Source: Porphyromonas gingivicanis JCM 15907 (GTDB lineage: Bacteria; Bacteroidota; Bacteroidia; Bacteroidales; Porphyromonadaceae). From it: a stretch of 64,000 nt of DNA. A program made the translations under genes and the position numbers. The notes beneath the pieces are model-generated. The model ran no database searches. It was not told the DNA's origin and saw only the letters and a program-made list of their open reading frames with translations. Within the stretch, counting starts at the first letter, position 1. Each line of letters begins with the position of its first letter. Where the stretch lies: positions 62,001 to 126,000 of the forward strand of contig NZ_BAKX01000004.1 of assembly GCF_000614585.1 (NCBI RefSeq), given 5' to 3'. Of this stretch, positions 10,055 through 18,310 are shown one piece after another.

Positions 10055-10373
10055 TCGTTTTTAGAGGTTCGATACTTACCGCTCCAATGCAGTCTCGGCA
10101 ACAAGCCAACAGCAAAGCCATTCGATCCCTTGCGTCTATCTTCCAATTCTTCTGAGCAATATCTAACAGCCATCCCTCAGGGATAAGTCCGTCAAAAAAT
10201 GGATGAAGCATATTGCTTTGGAAAGGTTCTTTTCGCAAAGGCATTGTTAGGCTTATGCCTTGAGCTTCGGGCATAGTGAGATAGTCCTTGTCGTAAGCAA
10301 AGGAATAGCCTTCATCACTTTCTGTGAGGATGCCTGCCTTGAGGCTTTTCCAATAAACAATTGCCTGTTTCAT
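10038..10373 (-). CDS. hipS: HipS-like small antitoxin, stand-alone HipA N-terminal subdomain
   Basis: This 111-residue protein resembles the N-terminal subdomain 1 of HipA, encoded as a separate gene. It carries the LTMPLR stretch (42-47) and the FFDGLIPEGWLL motif (59-70) seen in HipA N-domains. In the characterised E. coli HipBST system the equivalent HipS protein is the antitoxin and inserts a tryptophan into HipT; Trp68 is the likely counterpart here (inference). The gene starts in a 4-bp ATGA overlap with hipB and overlaps hipT by 17 bp, so the three genes should be translated together. The alternative is an ordinary split HipA, but the three-gene order and size match HipBST better. Confidence 0.85.
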   Translation of the reverse strand: MKQAIVYWKSLKAGILTESDEGYSFAYDKDYLTMPEAQGISLTMPLRKEPFQSNMLHPFFDGLIPEGWLLDIAQKNWKIDARDRMALLLACCRDCIGAVSIEPLKTIEDEE

Positions 10374-10594
10374 ACGTCATCTCCTTCTCGTTTCATCGGC
10401 ACAGGACCACACTCCGAGCCAAAGAGTTCAAAGATTTTATTGACCTTGTCGAGGCGGAGCGTGGTCTTACCCTGCTCGAGTTCACGCACGAAGCGTAGCC
10501 CCACTCCTGCTTTCTCGGATAGGTCTACTTGTGTCAGTTTATATTTTTTGCGCATTTCCTTCACGTACTGCGCTATGATTGTCCTCGCTACCAT
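10370..10594 (-). CDS. hipB: HipB-like XRE-family helix-turn-helix repressor
   Basis: A 74-residue DNA-binding protein with one XRE helix-turn-helix (about residues 14-50, LTQVDLSEKAGV then FVRELEQGK). HipB proteins repress their own operon and assist the antitoxin. This is the first gene of the minus-strand block, with a 4-bp overlap to hipS. Two inverted repeats lie upstream at 10634-10704, around a consensus -7 element, and are the likely binding sites. C-terminal residues after the HTH are few (GSECGPVPMKREGDDV), so it is near the minimum size of the family. Confidence 0.88.
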   Translation of the reverse strand: MVARTIIAQYVKEMRKKYKLTQVDLSEKAGVGLRFVRELEQGKTTLRLDKVNKIFELFGSECGPVPMKREGDDV

Positions 10595-10633
10595 TTTATA
10601 TCAATTGCTGCTTGAAGTGTCACACTCTGGATA

Positions 10634-10704
10634 TGTACCCAAAATGCCGTTTTCGGGTACACGTCCCAAAGATATGTACCCATTTTGTCTCTTTTGGTAC
10701 ATAT
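10634..10704 (-). promoter_or_regulatory. Two inverted repeats, probable HipB operators
   Basis: Two dyads with the same half-site stand upstream of hipB. The first (10634-10661) pairs TGTACCC with GGGTACA. The second (10672-10704) pairs ATATGTACC with GGTACATAT. Their centres are about 41 bp apart, near four helical turns. Such paired sites suit cooperative binding of a HipB dimer. The assignment rests on position and symmetry. Confidence 0.6.
10667..10674 (-). promoter_or_regulatory. -7 promoter element for the hipBST-hsd block
   Basis: On the minus strand this reads TATCTTTG, an exact match to the Bacteroidota -7 consensus TAnnTTTG. It lies about 73 bases before the hipB start and between the two candidate operators, so repressor binding would occlude it. 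No good -33 TTTG is seen upstream. Confidence 0.5.
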
Positions 10705-11960
10705 TCAAGGCATATCACTATGCACGACTCACTCCGCCAAAGTCATTATATACCTTATCAGTGGCAAATATAAGGAATGGAAATCTATTATGCCCCTTTT
10801 CGGGGGTATTATTTCAATGAAAGAAGGAATTATACCCAATAAGGAGGACTATGATATTTTCCTTGCATCACTTTGCTTTGATATGCTCCGAAATGGGTAC
10901 CACTAAATCCTATCTGTATATTTATTCCCCATTATCTCTTTCTTGCATCGGGAAGTAGTAGGAAGAGGTGATTTCAGGTAAGTTGCTGAGTCTGTATTTC
11001 TTGAAGTCTCTTTGTCTGGGAAAACGTCGGAGATTGAGTCACTCCTTTGTGAATAGGCTTCTTTGGGAATATTTATATGCAGCAGTAAGGTGAAATATTT
11101 ATGGGAAAATGTAGAGTTGCTCTCTTTTCGTATGAAGGTTTTTGTTCTTTGTTGCGAAACGCCACGTGGATACGAGATGTGCTAAGTTCAGCCATTTTTA
11201 GGAGGAGGTACTCCGATGTCCTGTCTGAGTTTACCCACATTTTAAGCTCGTTTAGGAAGTTGTCAGCAATACAAAATGAGACGATGAAGTAATTTATTGT
11301 AGTTTTTTCTAATAGGGAGGGTTAAAGCTGCGGTTACTAACCATCAACCCTTTTGCTCAAAAGCATTAACCCTTTTGAGAGTTTGCTTGGATGGTTTATG
11401 GAGTTTGTACAGAGGCTTTTGAAAGGAGACGTTACTCGCTATTGTATTCATCTCTCCTGTGCTCTATTTTGAAAGAGTGTGAGCCACTGATTGCACTATC
11501 GTGGATTTCAAACTTTGCTACCACTTTCCAGCATAGCTCCCGACAGAAGTTTGCCCTTTTGGTGCGATAATTCAACTCTTTCTTCTAATTACGCAAAGAA
11601 GGTAGAACTATTGTTATTGTGGTTTCGTTTTTTTGAGGCGAACTAAGTCATCCTTCAGTAGTTCTATCCTTCTTTCCTTGTAACTATACACTTTCCTTGG
11701 AGGGGTTTTGTTTGTCAAATCTCTTTTAGGAGTAATTTTTTTACTCTGTGGCTAGCACCCCTCGGGAAAGATTGAGTATAAGCCTGATATGTCAAGATGT
11801 CTTCTTTAGATCTATGGACGAGTTAAGTAAGTAGCTGTGAGGAGTGTTATAGAAATGTTTGAACCCTATCCAGAAGGGCCTTTGATAGACTAAAAAGGAT
11901 GGGATTCAGGGATTGTTGTGGGTTAGTTGTGATGTTTTTAACTCCTTTTTGACAACTATC
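10705..11960. other. Gene-poor interval between the defence block and core genes
   Basis: About 1.25 kb without a convincing gene. Short open frames of 73 codons (10685-10906) and 63 codons (11101-11292) have no recognisable family content or ribosome site. A repeated motif AAGCATTAACCCTTTTG occurs at 11361-11377 and again exactly at 44201-44217. The following TAACCCTTTTGAGAGTTTGC (11367-11386) recurs with one change at 34801-34820. No tRNA, integrase or attachment site was seen. Confidence 0.5.
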
Positions 11961-11982
11961 AACATATTTGTTTGTATATTTG
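11948..11982 (+). promoter_or_regulatory. Probable promoter of the first DUF1573 gene
   Basis: TATATTTG at 11975-11982 matches the Bacteroidota -7 element TAnnTTTG, about 90 bases before the ATG at 12074. A TTTG at 11948-11951 could serve as the -33 element, but the spacing of 23 bases is longer than the usual 19 or so. Confidence 0.4.
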
Positions 11983-12073
11983 CGATGGCTCTTTAGTGAT
12001 GTTGTCGTTATTGAAATAGAAAAAAGAGCTGAATGTGAAACGAAGTTTTTATATGTAATTGATAAATGCAGTT

Positions 12074-12466
12074 ATGAAAAAAGCAATATTATTTGCCCTT
12101 ACGACTCTCCTTTTTTCTATAGGAATGTGGGCACAGAATGAAAAGAAAGAAAGCGGTGCTGTAATTAGTGCCGAAGTCGTAGAATATGATTTTGGAGCCA
12201 TAAAAGAGGCTAATGGTCCTGTTTCTTACACTTTCAAACTTAAGAATGTAGGCAAGGCTCCGCTCGTTATAACTCGCATCAATGCTTCTTGCGGTTGTAC
12301 AACTCCTGAATTTTCTACAGAGCCTGTTGCTCCTGGAAAGGAAACACCTGTAAAGGTGACTTATAATCCTGCTGGTCGCCCTGGACAGTTTGTGAAAACA
12401 ATCGCTGTCTATAGTAATGGAAAGGATGGTGCTTTTACGCTTCGTATTAAGGGTGTAGTAGAGTAA
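12074..12466 (+). CDS. DUF1573 exported protein
   Basis: A 130-residue protein with a signal peptide (about residues 1-20, MKKAILFALTTLLFSIGMWA, cut before Q) and one DUF1573 domain, an immunoglobulin-like fold. The family hallmarks are visible: YDFGAIKE, SCGCTTPEF and the VTYNPAGRPGQF segment. The molecular role of DUF1573 is unknown; exported Bacteroidota members are common. The ATG at 12074 is preferred to 12059 because it directly precedes the basic start of the signal peptide. A second DUF1573 gene follows 156 bp downstream. Confidence 0.9.
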   Translation: MKKAILFALTTLLFSIGMWAQNEKKESGAVISAEVVEYDFGAIKEANGPVSYTFKLKNVGKAPLVITRINASCGCTTPEFSTEPVAPGKETPVKVTYNPAGRPGQFVKTIAVYSNGKDGAFTLRIKGVVE

Positions 12467-12622
12467 ATCAGTAGATTTATCTATTACTACATATAGAAAG
12501 GACTTCTTATACCAACCTCTCTATAGGAGGGTATTGGAGGTTCTTTCTTATATGTAGCTCTGTCTTATAAGAAAAACTTGGTCAAAAAGGAGGAAAATAG
12601 AGTTTATAAACGATTGTGGGTT

Positions 12623-13723
12623 ATGGAGAAAATTCGAATTTGCTACCTCTTTTTGCTTCTGATTTTGGGCTTAAAAACTCATGCTTCGTATGCCCAAAAG
12701 CAAAATCCAGTCTTGGTGCTGACAGATACAGTGCATAACTTCGGTAATATTGCAGAGGAGAAAGGACTTGTTACTGCTACTTTCTCTTTTATTAATGAGG
12801 GAACCATTCCTTTGATTATTACTCAGGTTACTACAGATTGTGGGTGTACGACTTCTTCCTATACTCAAGAGGCTATTGCTCCAGGCAAGAAGGGGAGCGT
12901 ACAGGTTGTGTATAATCCTGCAGGTAGACCAGGACCTTTTGTTAGAACTGTGCGTATTTATTCCAATGCCAATAAGGTAGCTAAAGCCCTTGTTAAAGGT
13001 GTGGTAACTACATTGGGAGGAGCAAATTCAAAAAAATATACCCATAGTATTGGAGAGCTTCAGTTAGGTAATAAGGAGCTTTACTTCTCTATAATAACTG
13101 ATAAGAAAAGAATACCTCTCCGCCTTGAGGTGCAGAATTCATCTTTACAACCTCTGCGTGTCAAGATTGTGAAGGCTCCCTCTTTTTTGAGCTTCGACAA
13201 AAAAGAGTTTCTTCTTGCATCTAAAGAGCCTGATGAGATAGAGATAACTCCTAAGATGCCTACAACTAAGCGTTCTGCTCTATATCAAGGAGATGTTGTT
13301 GTTGAAGTGTCTGATTTGAATAATGTGAAGAGGAGGGGCAGTGTTCGTGTTACAATGCCTTTCTTGCAATCGAGCGATTTAGCTTTAGAGAAGTCTCCGA
13401 AGTTAAACCTCAATACTTACCAAGATTTAGGTGTTGTAGAGCCAGGCATCTCTTATAAGGGATTTGTAGAGCTTGAGAATGAAGGTGAAAAAGAACTTTT
13501 TGTGTATGGTGTAGTGTCGGAAAATGAGGTGGTGAAAATCAATTCTTTTGACTCTAAAATTAAATCTGGAAAAAAGGGACGTATAGCCTATACAATAGAG
13601 ACTCGTAAGATAGGATCAGGTAAAGAGTTCTCGACCAATATATCCCTATTGGTGAATGATCCATCGGCTCCTCTTAGAAAAGTTAAGGTGTTGATAAGGA
13701 CCTTAAATACAAGGAAGAATTAA
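12623..13723 (+). CDS. Larger DUF1573 exported protein
   Basis: About 366 residues beginning with a signal peptide (MEKIRICYLFLLLILG, cleaved near HASYAQ). One DUF1573 domain follows, with HNFGNI, DCGCTTSSY and VVYNPAGRPGPF, clearly paralogous to the gene before it. The remaining 240 residues probably form further immunoglobulin-like strands and share NEGEKELFVYG-type phrases with that fold. I chose the ATG at 12623 because the upstream TTG start at 12578 adds a charged stretch that would bury the signal peptide. Function unknown; probably periplasmic or surface. Confidence 0.85.
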   Translation: MEKIRICYLFLLLILGLKTHASYAQKQNPVLVLTDTVHNFGNIAEEKGLVTATFSFINEGTIPLIITQVTTDCGCTTSSYTQEAIAPGKKGSVQVVYNPAGRPGPFVRTVRIYSNANKVAKALVKGVVTTLGGANSKKYTHSIGELQLGNKELYFSIITDKKRIPLRLEVQNSSLQPLRVKIVKAPSFLSFDKKEFLLASKEPDEIEITPKMPTTKRSALYQGDVVVEVSDLNNVKRRGSVRVTMPFLQSSDLALEKSPKLNLNTYQDLGVVEPGISYKGFVELENEGEKELFVYGVVSENEVVKINSFDSKIKSGKKGRIAYTIETRKIGSGKEFSTNISLLVNDPSAPLRKVKVLIRTLNTRKN

Positions 13724-13750
13724 GTATAACCATTGTTGCATATTTTGTCT

Positions 13751-14095
13751 ATGAATAACAATCCCAATAACGAGCCTTTTGAGTACGATGATGCCGAGGC
13801 TGTCTCTTTTATCCGTGCTAAAATCAGCAAATCTCTCGCAGAAAAACTTACAGACGATGAAATCTATTATTTTCTCGATCTTATAACAGAGTACTATGAG
13901 AGTAGAGGCGTTTTTGAAGAGTTTGAGGAGGAGTCTAATGATAGTTTTGTTTCAATAGATTTGAACGATATCGCTGATTTTATCATTAAGAATGCTCTTC
14001 GTGATCAGATTGGAAAATACACAGAAGAAGAAGTCTTAGAGGTCGTAGAGGCAGAAATGGAGTTCTGTGGTTTTGATGAGGTTGGAGAGGAGTAG
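13751..14095 (+). CDS. Conserved hypothetical acidic protein
   Basis: A strongly acidic 114-residue cytosolic protein without signal peptide or membrane segment. It is rich in Glu/Asp (EEFEEESND, YTEEEVLEVVEAEME) and predicted helical. I do not recognise a family with a known role. It lies 27 bp after the DUF1573 gene and 34 bp before trmB on the same strand, so it may share their transcript. The ATG at 13751 is preferred to an upstream start at 13733. Confidence 0.7.
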   Translation: MNNNPNNEPFEYDDAEAVSFIRAKISKSLAEKLTDDEIYYFLDLITEYYESRGVFEEFEEESNDSFVSIDLNDIADFIIKNALRDQIGKYTEEEVLEVVEAEMEFCGFDEVGEE

Positions 14096-14129
14096 TGGGT
14101 GCGAGATAGCTTTCTAATCAAGTCTTTCT

Positions 14130-14912
14130 ATGGGACAGAATAAACTTAAAAAATTTGCCGATCTTGATACTTATAAGTGTGTTTTGCAGTACCCTTATGC
14201 TCGTTTAGAGGCAGAAGGGTTTCCCTATCGAGGGGCTTGGAGAGAGAAGTTCTTTCAGGCTCACCTTCCTGTTGTTGTAGAACTTGGATGCGGCAGGGGG
14301 GAGTATACAGTAGAGTTAGCTCGAAAGGATAAGGATCGTCTCTATATAGGCATTGATCGTAAGGGAGCTCGTATATGGGGAGGTGCCACTATTGCGGAGC
14401 GTGAAGTACAGACGAACGTCGCTTTTTTACGAACGGATATCAATCTCTTAGAGCACTTTTTTGCTCCTCAAGAAGTGGATGAGTTGTGGATTACTTTCCC
14501 AGATCCTCAGATGAGCAAAACGCGTGCTCGTTTAGTTTCTTCTATGGCATTTACCCTTTATAAAAAGATATTACGTCCAAATGGGCGTATCCATCTCAAG
14601 ACAGACAGTCCTTTTTTGTATGCTTATACCAAAAGTTTATTGGAGGTTAATGAGATTTTTACTTTGCTTGACACTGCAGATCTTTATGGTGATAATGGAG
14701 TTGTTTTGCAGCAAATACCCAATATACAGACACAGTTTGAGCGCCAATGGCTTAGTCGAGGTAAGAGTATAAAATATCTGTCTTGGTACCTCCCAACTGA
14801 TAGACCGTCCGCTTTTGTGGAACCTAAAGAAGAACCTGAACATGATGATTATCACAGTGTTCCCAGAGGGTATCAGCCTACTAAAGGGGAGAAACGTTAC
14901 GATGGACGATAA
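14130..14912 (+). CDS. trmB: tRNA (guanine-N7-)-methyltransferase
   Basis: TrmB makes m7G46 in tRNA using S-adenosylmethionine. The 260 residues show the SAM-binding motif VVELGCGRGEYTVELA (about 50-65), YIGIDRKG, and the catalytic-region signature WITFPDPQMSKTRARL. The C-terminus (FVEPKEEPEHDDYHSVPRG) is an acidic extension. It lies in the plus-strand housekeeping run between a small acidic protein and the Mrp-type gene. Length and motifs are typical and the frame is intact. Confidence 0.95.
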   Translation: MGQNKLKKFADLDTYKCVLQYPYARLEAEGFPYRGAWREKFFQAHLPVVVELGCGRGEYTVELARKDKDRLYIGIDRKGARIWGGATIAEREVQTNVAFLRTDINLLEHFFAPQEVDELWITFPDPQMSKTRARLVSSMAFTLYKKILRPNGRIHLKTDSPFLYAYTKSLLEVNEIFTLLDTADLYGDNGVVLQQIPNIQTQFERQWLSRGKSIKYLSWYLPTDRPSAFVEPKEEPEHDDYHSVPRGYQPTKGEKRYDGR

Positions 14913-14991
14913 TGGATAGTAATTAATAAGAAGTGTTTGTGGAGATGCACTAATCGTTTGTTAAATCTATAGTTGTGGTTTGAAGAGTTTT

Positions 14992-16104
14992 ATGAAACAT
15001 TTATATCCAGCTTTGATATTAGAGGCTTTGAAACATGTTCGTTACCCAGGTACGGGAGAGGATATAGTTTCTTCAGGAATGGTACAGGATGATATACGTA
15101 TAGAAGGAATGAAAGTGTCTTTTTCTATCCGTTTCCCTAAGTCCAACGACCCTTTTTCTAAATCGCTTATTAAAGCTGCAGAACAAGCAGTGCTGACTTA
15201 TGCCTCGGAAAATGCCGAAATAAAGGGAAATATCACAGCTCTTTTTGAAGCTCCCGATTCGGAAATAAAAGAAAATCCGCTGGAACAGGTGCATAATATA
15301 GTGGCTGTTTTCTCGGGCAAGGGAGGAGTGGGCAAAAGCACCCTTACAGCCAACTTAGCTGTTGCTTTGGCAAGAAAGGGCTATAAAGTAGGTTTGTTAG
15401 ACGCTGATATTTATGGTCCTTCTATGCCCAAAATGTTTGCATGTGAGGCTGCTCGTCCTGTAGCAGAGCAAACTCCAGAGGGCGATAAAATTGTTCCTGT
15501 GGAGGTAATACATGGCATAAAACTACTCTCTATTGGCTTCTTTGTGGATGCTGACAAGGCGTTGGTCTGGCGTGGGGCTATGGCATCTAATGCTTTGGGA
15601 CAACTTATCAGAGATGGTCTGTGGGGAGATTTGGATTATTTGCTTATTGATATGCCTCCAGGAACCAGTGATATTCATTTGACTTTAGTGCAAACTATAG
15701 GTATCACGGGTGCTATTGTAGTTACTACACCTCAAGAGATAGCCCTTATAGACGCTCGTAAGGGAATTGATATGTTTACTACCGATAAAGTAGGAGTTCC
15801 TATTTTGGGGATTGTAGAAAATATGTCTTGGTTTACCCCTGCCGAACTTCCTGAAAATAAGTATTATATATTTGGAAATGGAGGAGGAAAACGTTTGTCA
15901 GAAGAGCTTCAAATACCATTCTTAGGACAAATACCTCTTGTACAAGGGGTTTGTGAGGGGGGCGATACTGGTGTGCCTGTAGCAGCTCGCGACAATTCCC
16001 TATTGGCTACTTATTTCTCAGATTTGGCGGATAGAGTTGTGGAGCAGGTATCATATCGTAATAGCAATGAGCCTCCCACAGAGAAAGTAAAAATTACTAC
16101 TTGA
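14992..16104 (+). CDS. Mrp/ApbC-type iron-sulfur carrier ATPase
   Basis: A ParA/MinD-like P-loop protein of about 370 residues that delivers Fe-S clusters in known relatives (Mrp, ApbC, NBP35). A DUF59-like domain covers the N-terminal 100 residues. The deviant Walker A FSGKGGVGKST follows at about 107-117, then DADIYGPSMPKM and LLIDMPPGTSDIHLT. The C-terminal CxxC of some Mrp proteins is not visible; this form (FTPAELPENKYYIFG) is usual in Bacteroidota. The ATG at 14992 is preferred to a TTG at 14980. Confidence 0.93.
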   Translation: MKHLYPALILEALKHVRYPGTGEDIVSSGMVQDDIRIEGMKVSFSIRFPKSNDPFSKSLIKAAEQAVLTYASENAEIKGNITALFEAPDSEIKENPLEQVHNIVAVFSGKGGVGKSTLTANLAVALARKGYKVGLLDADIYGPSMPKMFACEAARPVAEQTPEGDKIVPVEVIHGIKLLSIGFFVDADKALVWRGAMASNALGQLIRDGLWGDLDYLLIDMPPGTSDIHLTLVQTIGITGAIVVTTPQEIALIDARKGIDMFTTDKVGVPILGIVENMSWFTPAELPENKYYIFGNGGGKRLSEELQIPFLGQIPLVQGVCEGGDTGVPVAARDNSLLATYFSDLADRVVEQVSYRNSNEPPTEKVKITT

Positions 16105-16141
16105 AAGAGACTATTACGACAGTCTTTACATAATATAAAGT

Positions 16142-16521
16142 ATAGCAAATCGGCTTGTCGCTGGTCACTCTTCTTAGAAAGAGTGAAAAGAGGAAAGTCC
16201 GGGCAACGTAGAGCACCATACTTCCTAACGGGAAGTCTTTTGTCTTTGAGAAATTGAGGACAGGAGGAGTAGTGTAACAGAGAATAACCGCCCTGTTTGT
16301 ACAGGGTAAGGGTGAAAAGGTGAGGTAAGAGCTCACCGGAAAGGGTAGTGATACTCTTTGCCGTACATCTTATGGGTTGTAAGATCAAGTATACCGATGT
16401 TTATGAGGGTTGCTCGTCCTCTATCGGGGGGTAGATCGCTTGAGCTATGCGGTGACGTATAGTTTAGATTAATGACAAGCGCCGCTCATGCGGTACAGAA
16501 CCCGGCTTATAGATTTGCTGT
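16142..16521 (+). ncRNA. rnpB: RNase P RNA (class A)
   Basis: The catalytic RNA that removes 5' leaders from pre-tRNAs. The universal signature GAGGAAAGTCCGGGC is at about 16190-16204, and the 3' conserved ACAGAACCCGGCTTAT at 16495-16510. The ends are set by the P1 helix: AGCAAATC (16144-16151) pairs perfectly with GATTTGCT (16512-16519). The length of about 380 bases is normal. It starts 38 bases after the Mrp-type gene and ends about 40 bases before rsmH, on the same strand as both. Confidence 0.96.
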
Positions 16522-16559
16522 ACTTTTTTAGAATAAGAAATTGTTTCTCACTGAGATAT

Positions 16560-17492
16560 ATGTGTGATTTTGAGACTGAGATAACTTATCACCTGCCTGT
16601 GTTGTGTACAGAGGCTATAAAGGCATTGATATCAAATCCCAATGGAGTATATGTGGACGCCACTATGGGAGGAGCTGGTCATACTCAAGCTATTTTGGAG
16701 GCTTTAGGTCCTCAGGGAATATTGTATAGTTTGGATAGAGACCCCGATGCCGTCGCCAATGTGCCTAAAGACAGTAGATGCACTTTTATAGCCACTAATT
16801 TTCGTCATATTGCCCAATGGATGGCATACTATGGAGTAGAGCATGTAGATGGTATTTTGGCAGATTTGGGGGTCTCTTCTCACCATTTCGATACCGCCGA
16901 GAGAGGATTCAGTTTTCGTTATGAAGATGCTTTGCCCGATATGCGTATGAATAATAGATCGGGTATAACGGCTGCAGAGATACTTAATACTTACTCAGAA
17001 GAGGCTTTAGCAGATATATTCTACTATTATGGAGAGCTCAGAGATGCTCGTAAAATAGCTTCCCTTATAGTTGGTAAACCCTCTGAAGAACGAAATTATA
17101 GAAGATTGAGTGAGATCATTGAAAGTATAGCTCCTACTCTTCCTTCCAATACACAACAGCGGAGGCGAAAGCTAAGTCAGCTTTTCCAAGCCTTGCGTAT
17201 CGAAGTTAATGATGAGTTGGGAGCTTTGCGCTCTCTACTCGCTTCTTCGCAACGTTTGTTAGCCCCAGAGGGACGTATTGTAGTGCTTACATATCATTCG
17301 TTGGAGGATCGTATTGTAAAAGATTGGGCTAAGGGTAAGGAAAACAGGGAAGAGATTGCATATTCTGTATATGGTGTTCCGAAGAATCCAATAGAGCCTT
17401 TGACTCGAAAGCCTATAGTTCCATCCGAGGGAGAGATAAGACTTAATTCTCGAGCACGAAGTGCTAAAATGAGAGTTTACAAGATAAACTAA
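16560..17492 (+). CDS. rsmH: 16S rRNA (cytosine1402-N4)-methyltransferase
   Basis: RsmH (MraW) methylates C1402 of 16S rRNA. From the ATG at 16560 it is 310 residues, the family norm. Motifs seen: YHLPVLCTEAI at the start, VDATMGGAGHT (SAM motif I), GILADLGVSSHHFD, the RGFSFR motif and VLTYHSLEDRIVK near the C-terminus. Starts further upstream (16488) would overlap the 3' end of the RNase P RNA, so they are rejected. In many bacteria this gene opens the cell-division cluster; here it is followed by phospholipid genes instead. Confidence 0.95.
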   Translation: MCDFETEITYHLPVLCTEAIKALISNPNGVYVDATMGGAGHTQAILEALGPQGILYSLDRDPDAVANVPKDSRCTFIATNFRHIAQWMAYYGVEHVDGILADLGVSSHHFDTAERGFSFRYEDALPDMRMNNRSGITAAEILNTYSEEALADIFYYYGELRDARKIASLIVGKPSEERNYRRLSEIIESIAPTLPSNTQQRRRKLSQLFQALRIEVNDELGALRSLLASSQRLLAPEGRIVVLTYHSLEDRIVKDWAKGKENREEIAYSVYGVPKNPIEPLTRKPIVPSEGEIRLNSRARSAKMRVYKIN

Positions 17493-17633
17493 TCTATAAT
17501 CTGCATGGGTATAGGAGGAGAGGTATTGGAGTTTTTTGAGAGATAAATAATAGTTTGGGCAACCAAAAGAGGATAGTATGGTCAGAATAGGTTACTTTTG
17601 TGTTGTTCGAATAGGAAAAAGACATTTATTGAG

Positions 17634-18299
17634 ATGATAAAAGTACACCACGAAGGAGTCGGTATTCTTATAAGTTTCTTCCTCGTTTTTGTTGTTGCTT
17701 CGGTGACAGCGTTCTTCTATGCTCACTGGATGATATTTTGGATTGTATTGCTATCTTCTGTTGTTTTGATGGGGTTAGCATTAAATTTTTTCAGAAGCCC
17801 GCACCGTAGTAATGCTTTGGTTAATGAACCTGGAGTTATAGTAGCTCCTGCCGATGGAAAATTAGTGGTTGTAGAAGAAACTTACGAAAGTGAATTTTTC
17901 CATGAAAGACGCTTAAAGGTTTCGATATTTATGTCCATTTTCGATGTTCATGCCAATTGGTTCTGTTGTAATGGATTGGTAAAACATGTAAGCCATACGG
18001 AAGGTAATTTTTTGAAAGCTTTTCTCCCCAAAAGCAGTGTGGAGAACGAACGCTCTGCCGTGATTATAGAGACCCCTGAGGGGTATAAGGTTTTAGAGCG
18101 TCAGATTGCGGGAGCAGTGGCTCGTCGTATTGTAACTTATCCGGAGGTAGGAGATGTTGCTACGATAAATGATTTTATAGGGTTTATAAAGTTCGGTTCT
18201 CGAATCGATTTATATCTTCCCATAGGGACAGAAATTTGTTTGACTCCTGGCATTAAAGTCAAAGGTAATACGACTATATTAGGGAAATTGCCCGTATAA
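17634..18299 (+). CDS. psd: Phosphatidylserine decarboxylase proenzyme
   Basis: Converts phosphatidylserine to phosphatidylethanolamine at the membrane. The 221-residue protein has two N-terminal membrane segments (about residues 9-47), the APADGKLVVVEE motif, MSIFDVHANW with the conserved histidine, and the self-cleavage region FGSRIDLYLP near residue 190. There GS becomes the pyruvoyl-generating site, which marks the short PSD type rather than the LGST type. The ATG at 17634 is preferred to 17598. pssA follows 11 bp later, so the two consecutive steps of the pathway are neighbours. Confidence 0.94.
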   Translation: MIKVHHEGVGILISFFLVFVVASVTAFFYAHWMIFWIVLLSSVVLMGLALNFFRSPHRSNALVNEPGVIVAPADGKLVVVEETYESEFFHERRLKVSIFMSIFDVHANWFCCNGLVKHVSHTEGNFLKAFLPKSSVENERSAVIIETPEGYKVLERQIAGAVARRIVTYPEVGDVATINDFIGFIKFGSRIDLYLPIGTEICLTPGIKVKGNTTILGKLPV

Positions 18300-18310
18300 A
18301 GAAAACTGCG

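Noticed and set aside
10685-10906. 73-codon plus-strand frame beginning MSLLVHIQG
   Set aside because: It overlaps the hipB operator region, has no ribosome site and no recognisable sequence.
11101-11292. 63-codon plus-strand frame
   Set aside because: Low-complexity, no family match, no promoter or ribosome site; typical of chance in gene-poor DNA.
16488-16559. Upstream start for rsmH
   Set aside because: It would overlap the 3' end of the RNase P RNA. The ATG at 16560 gives the normal family length.
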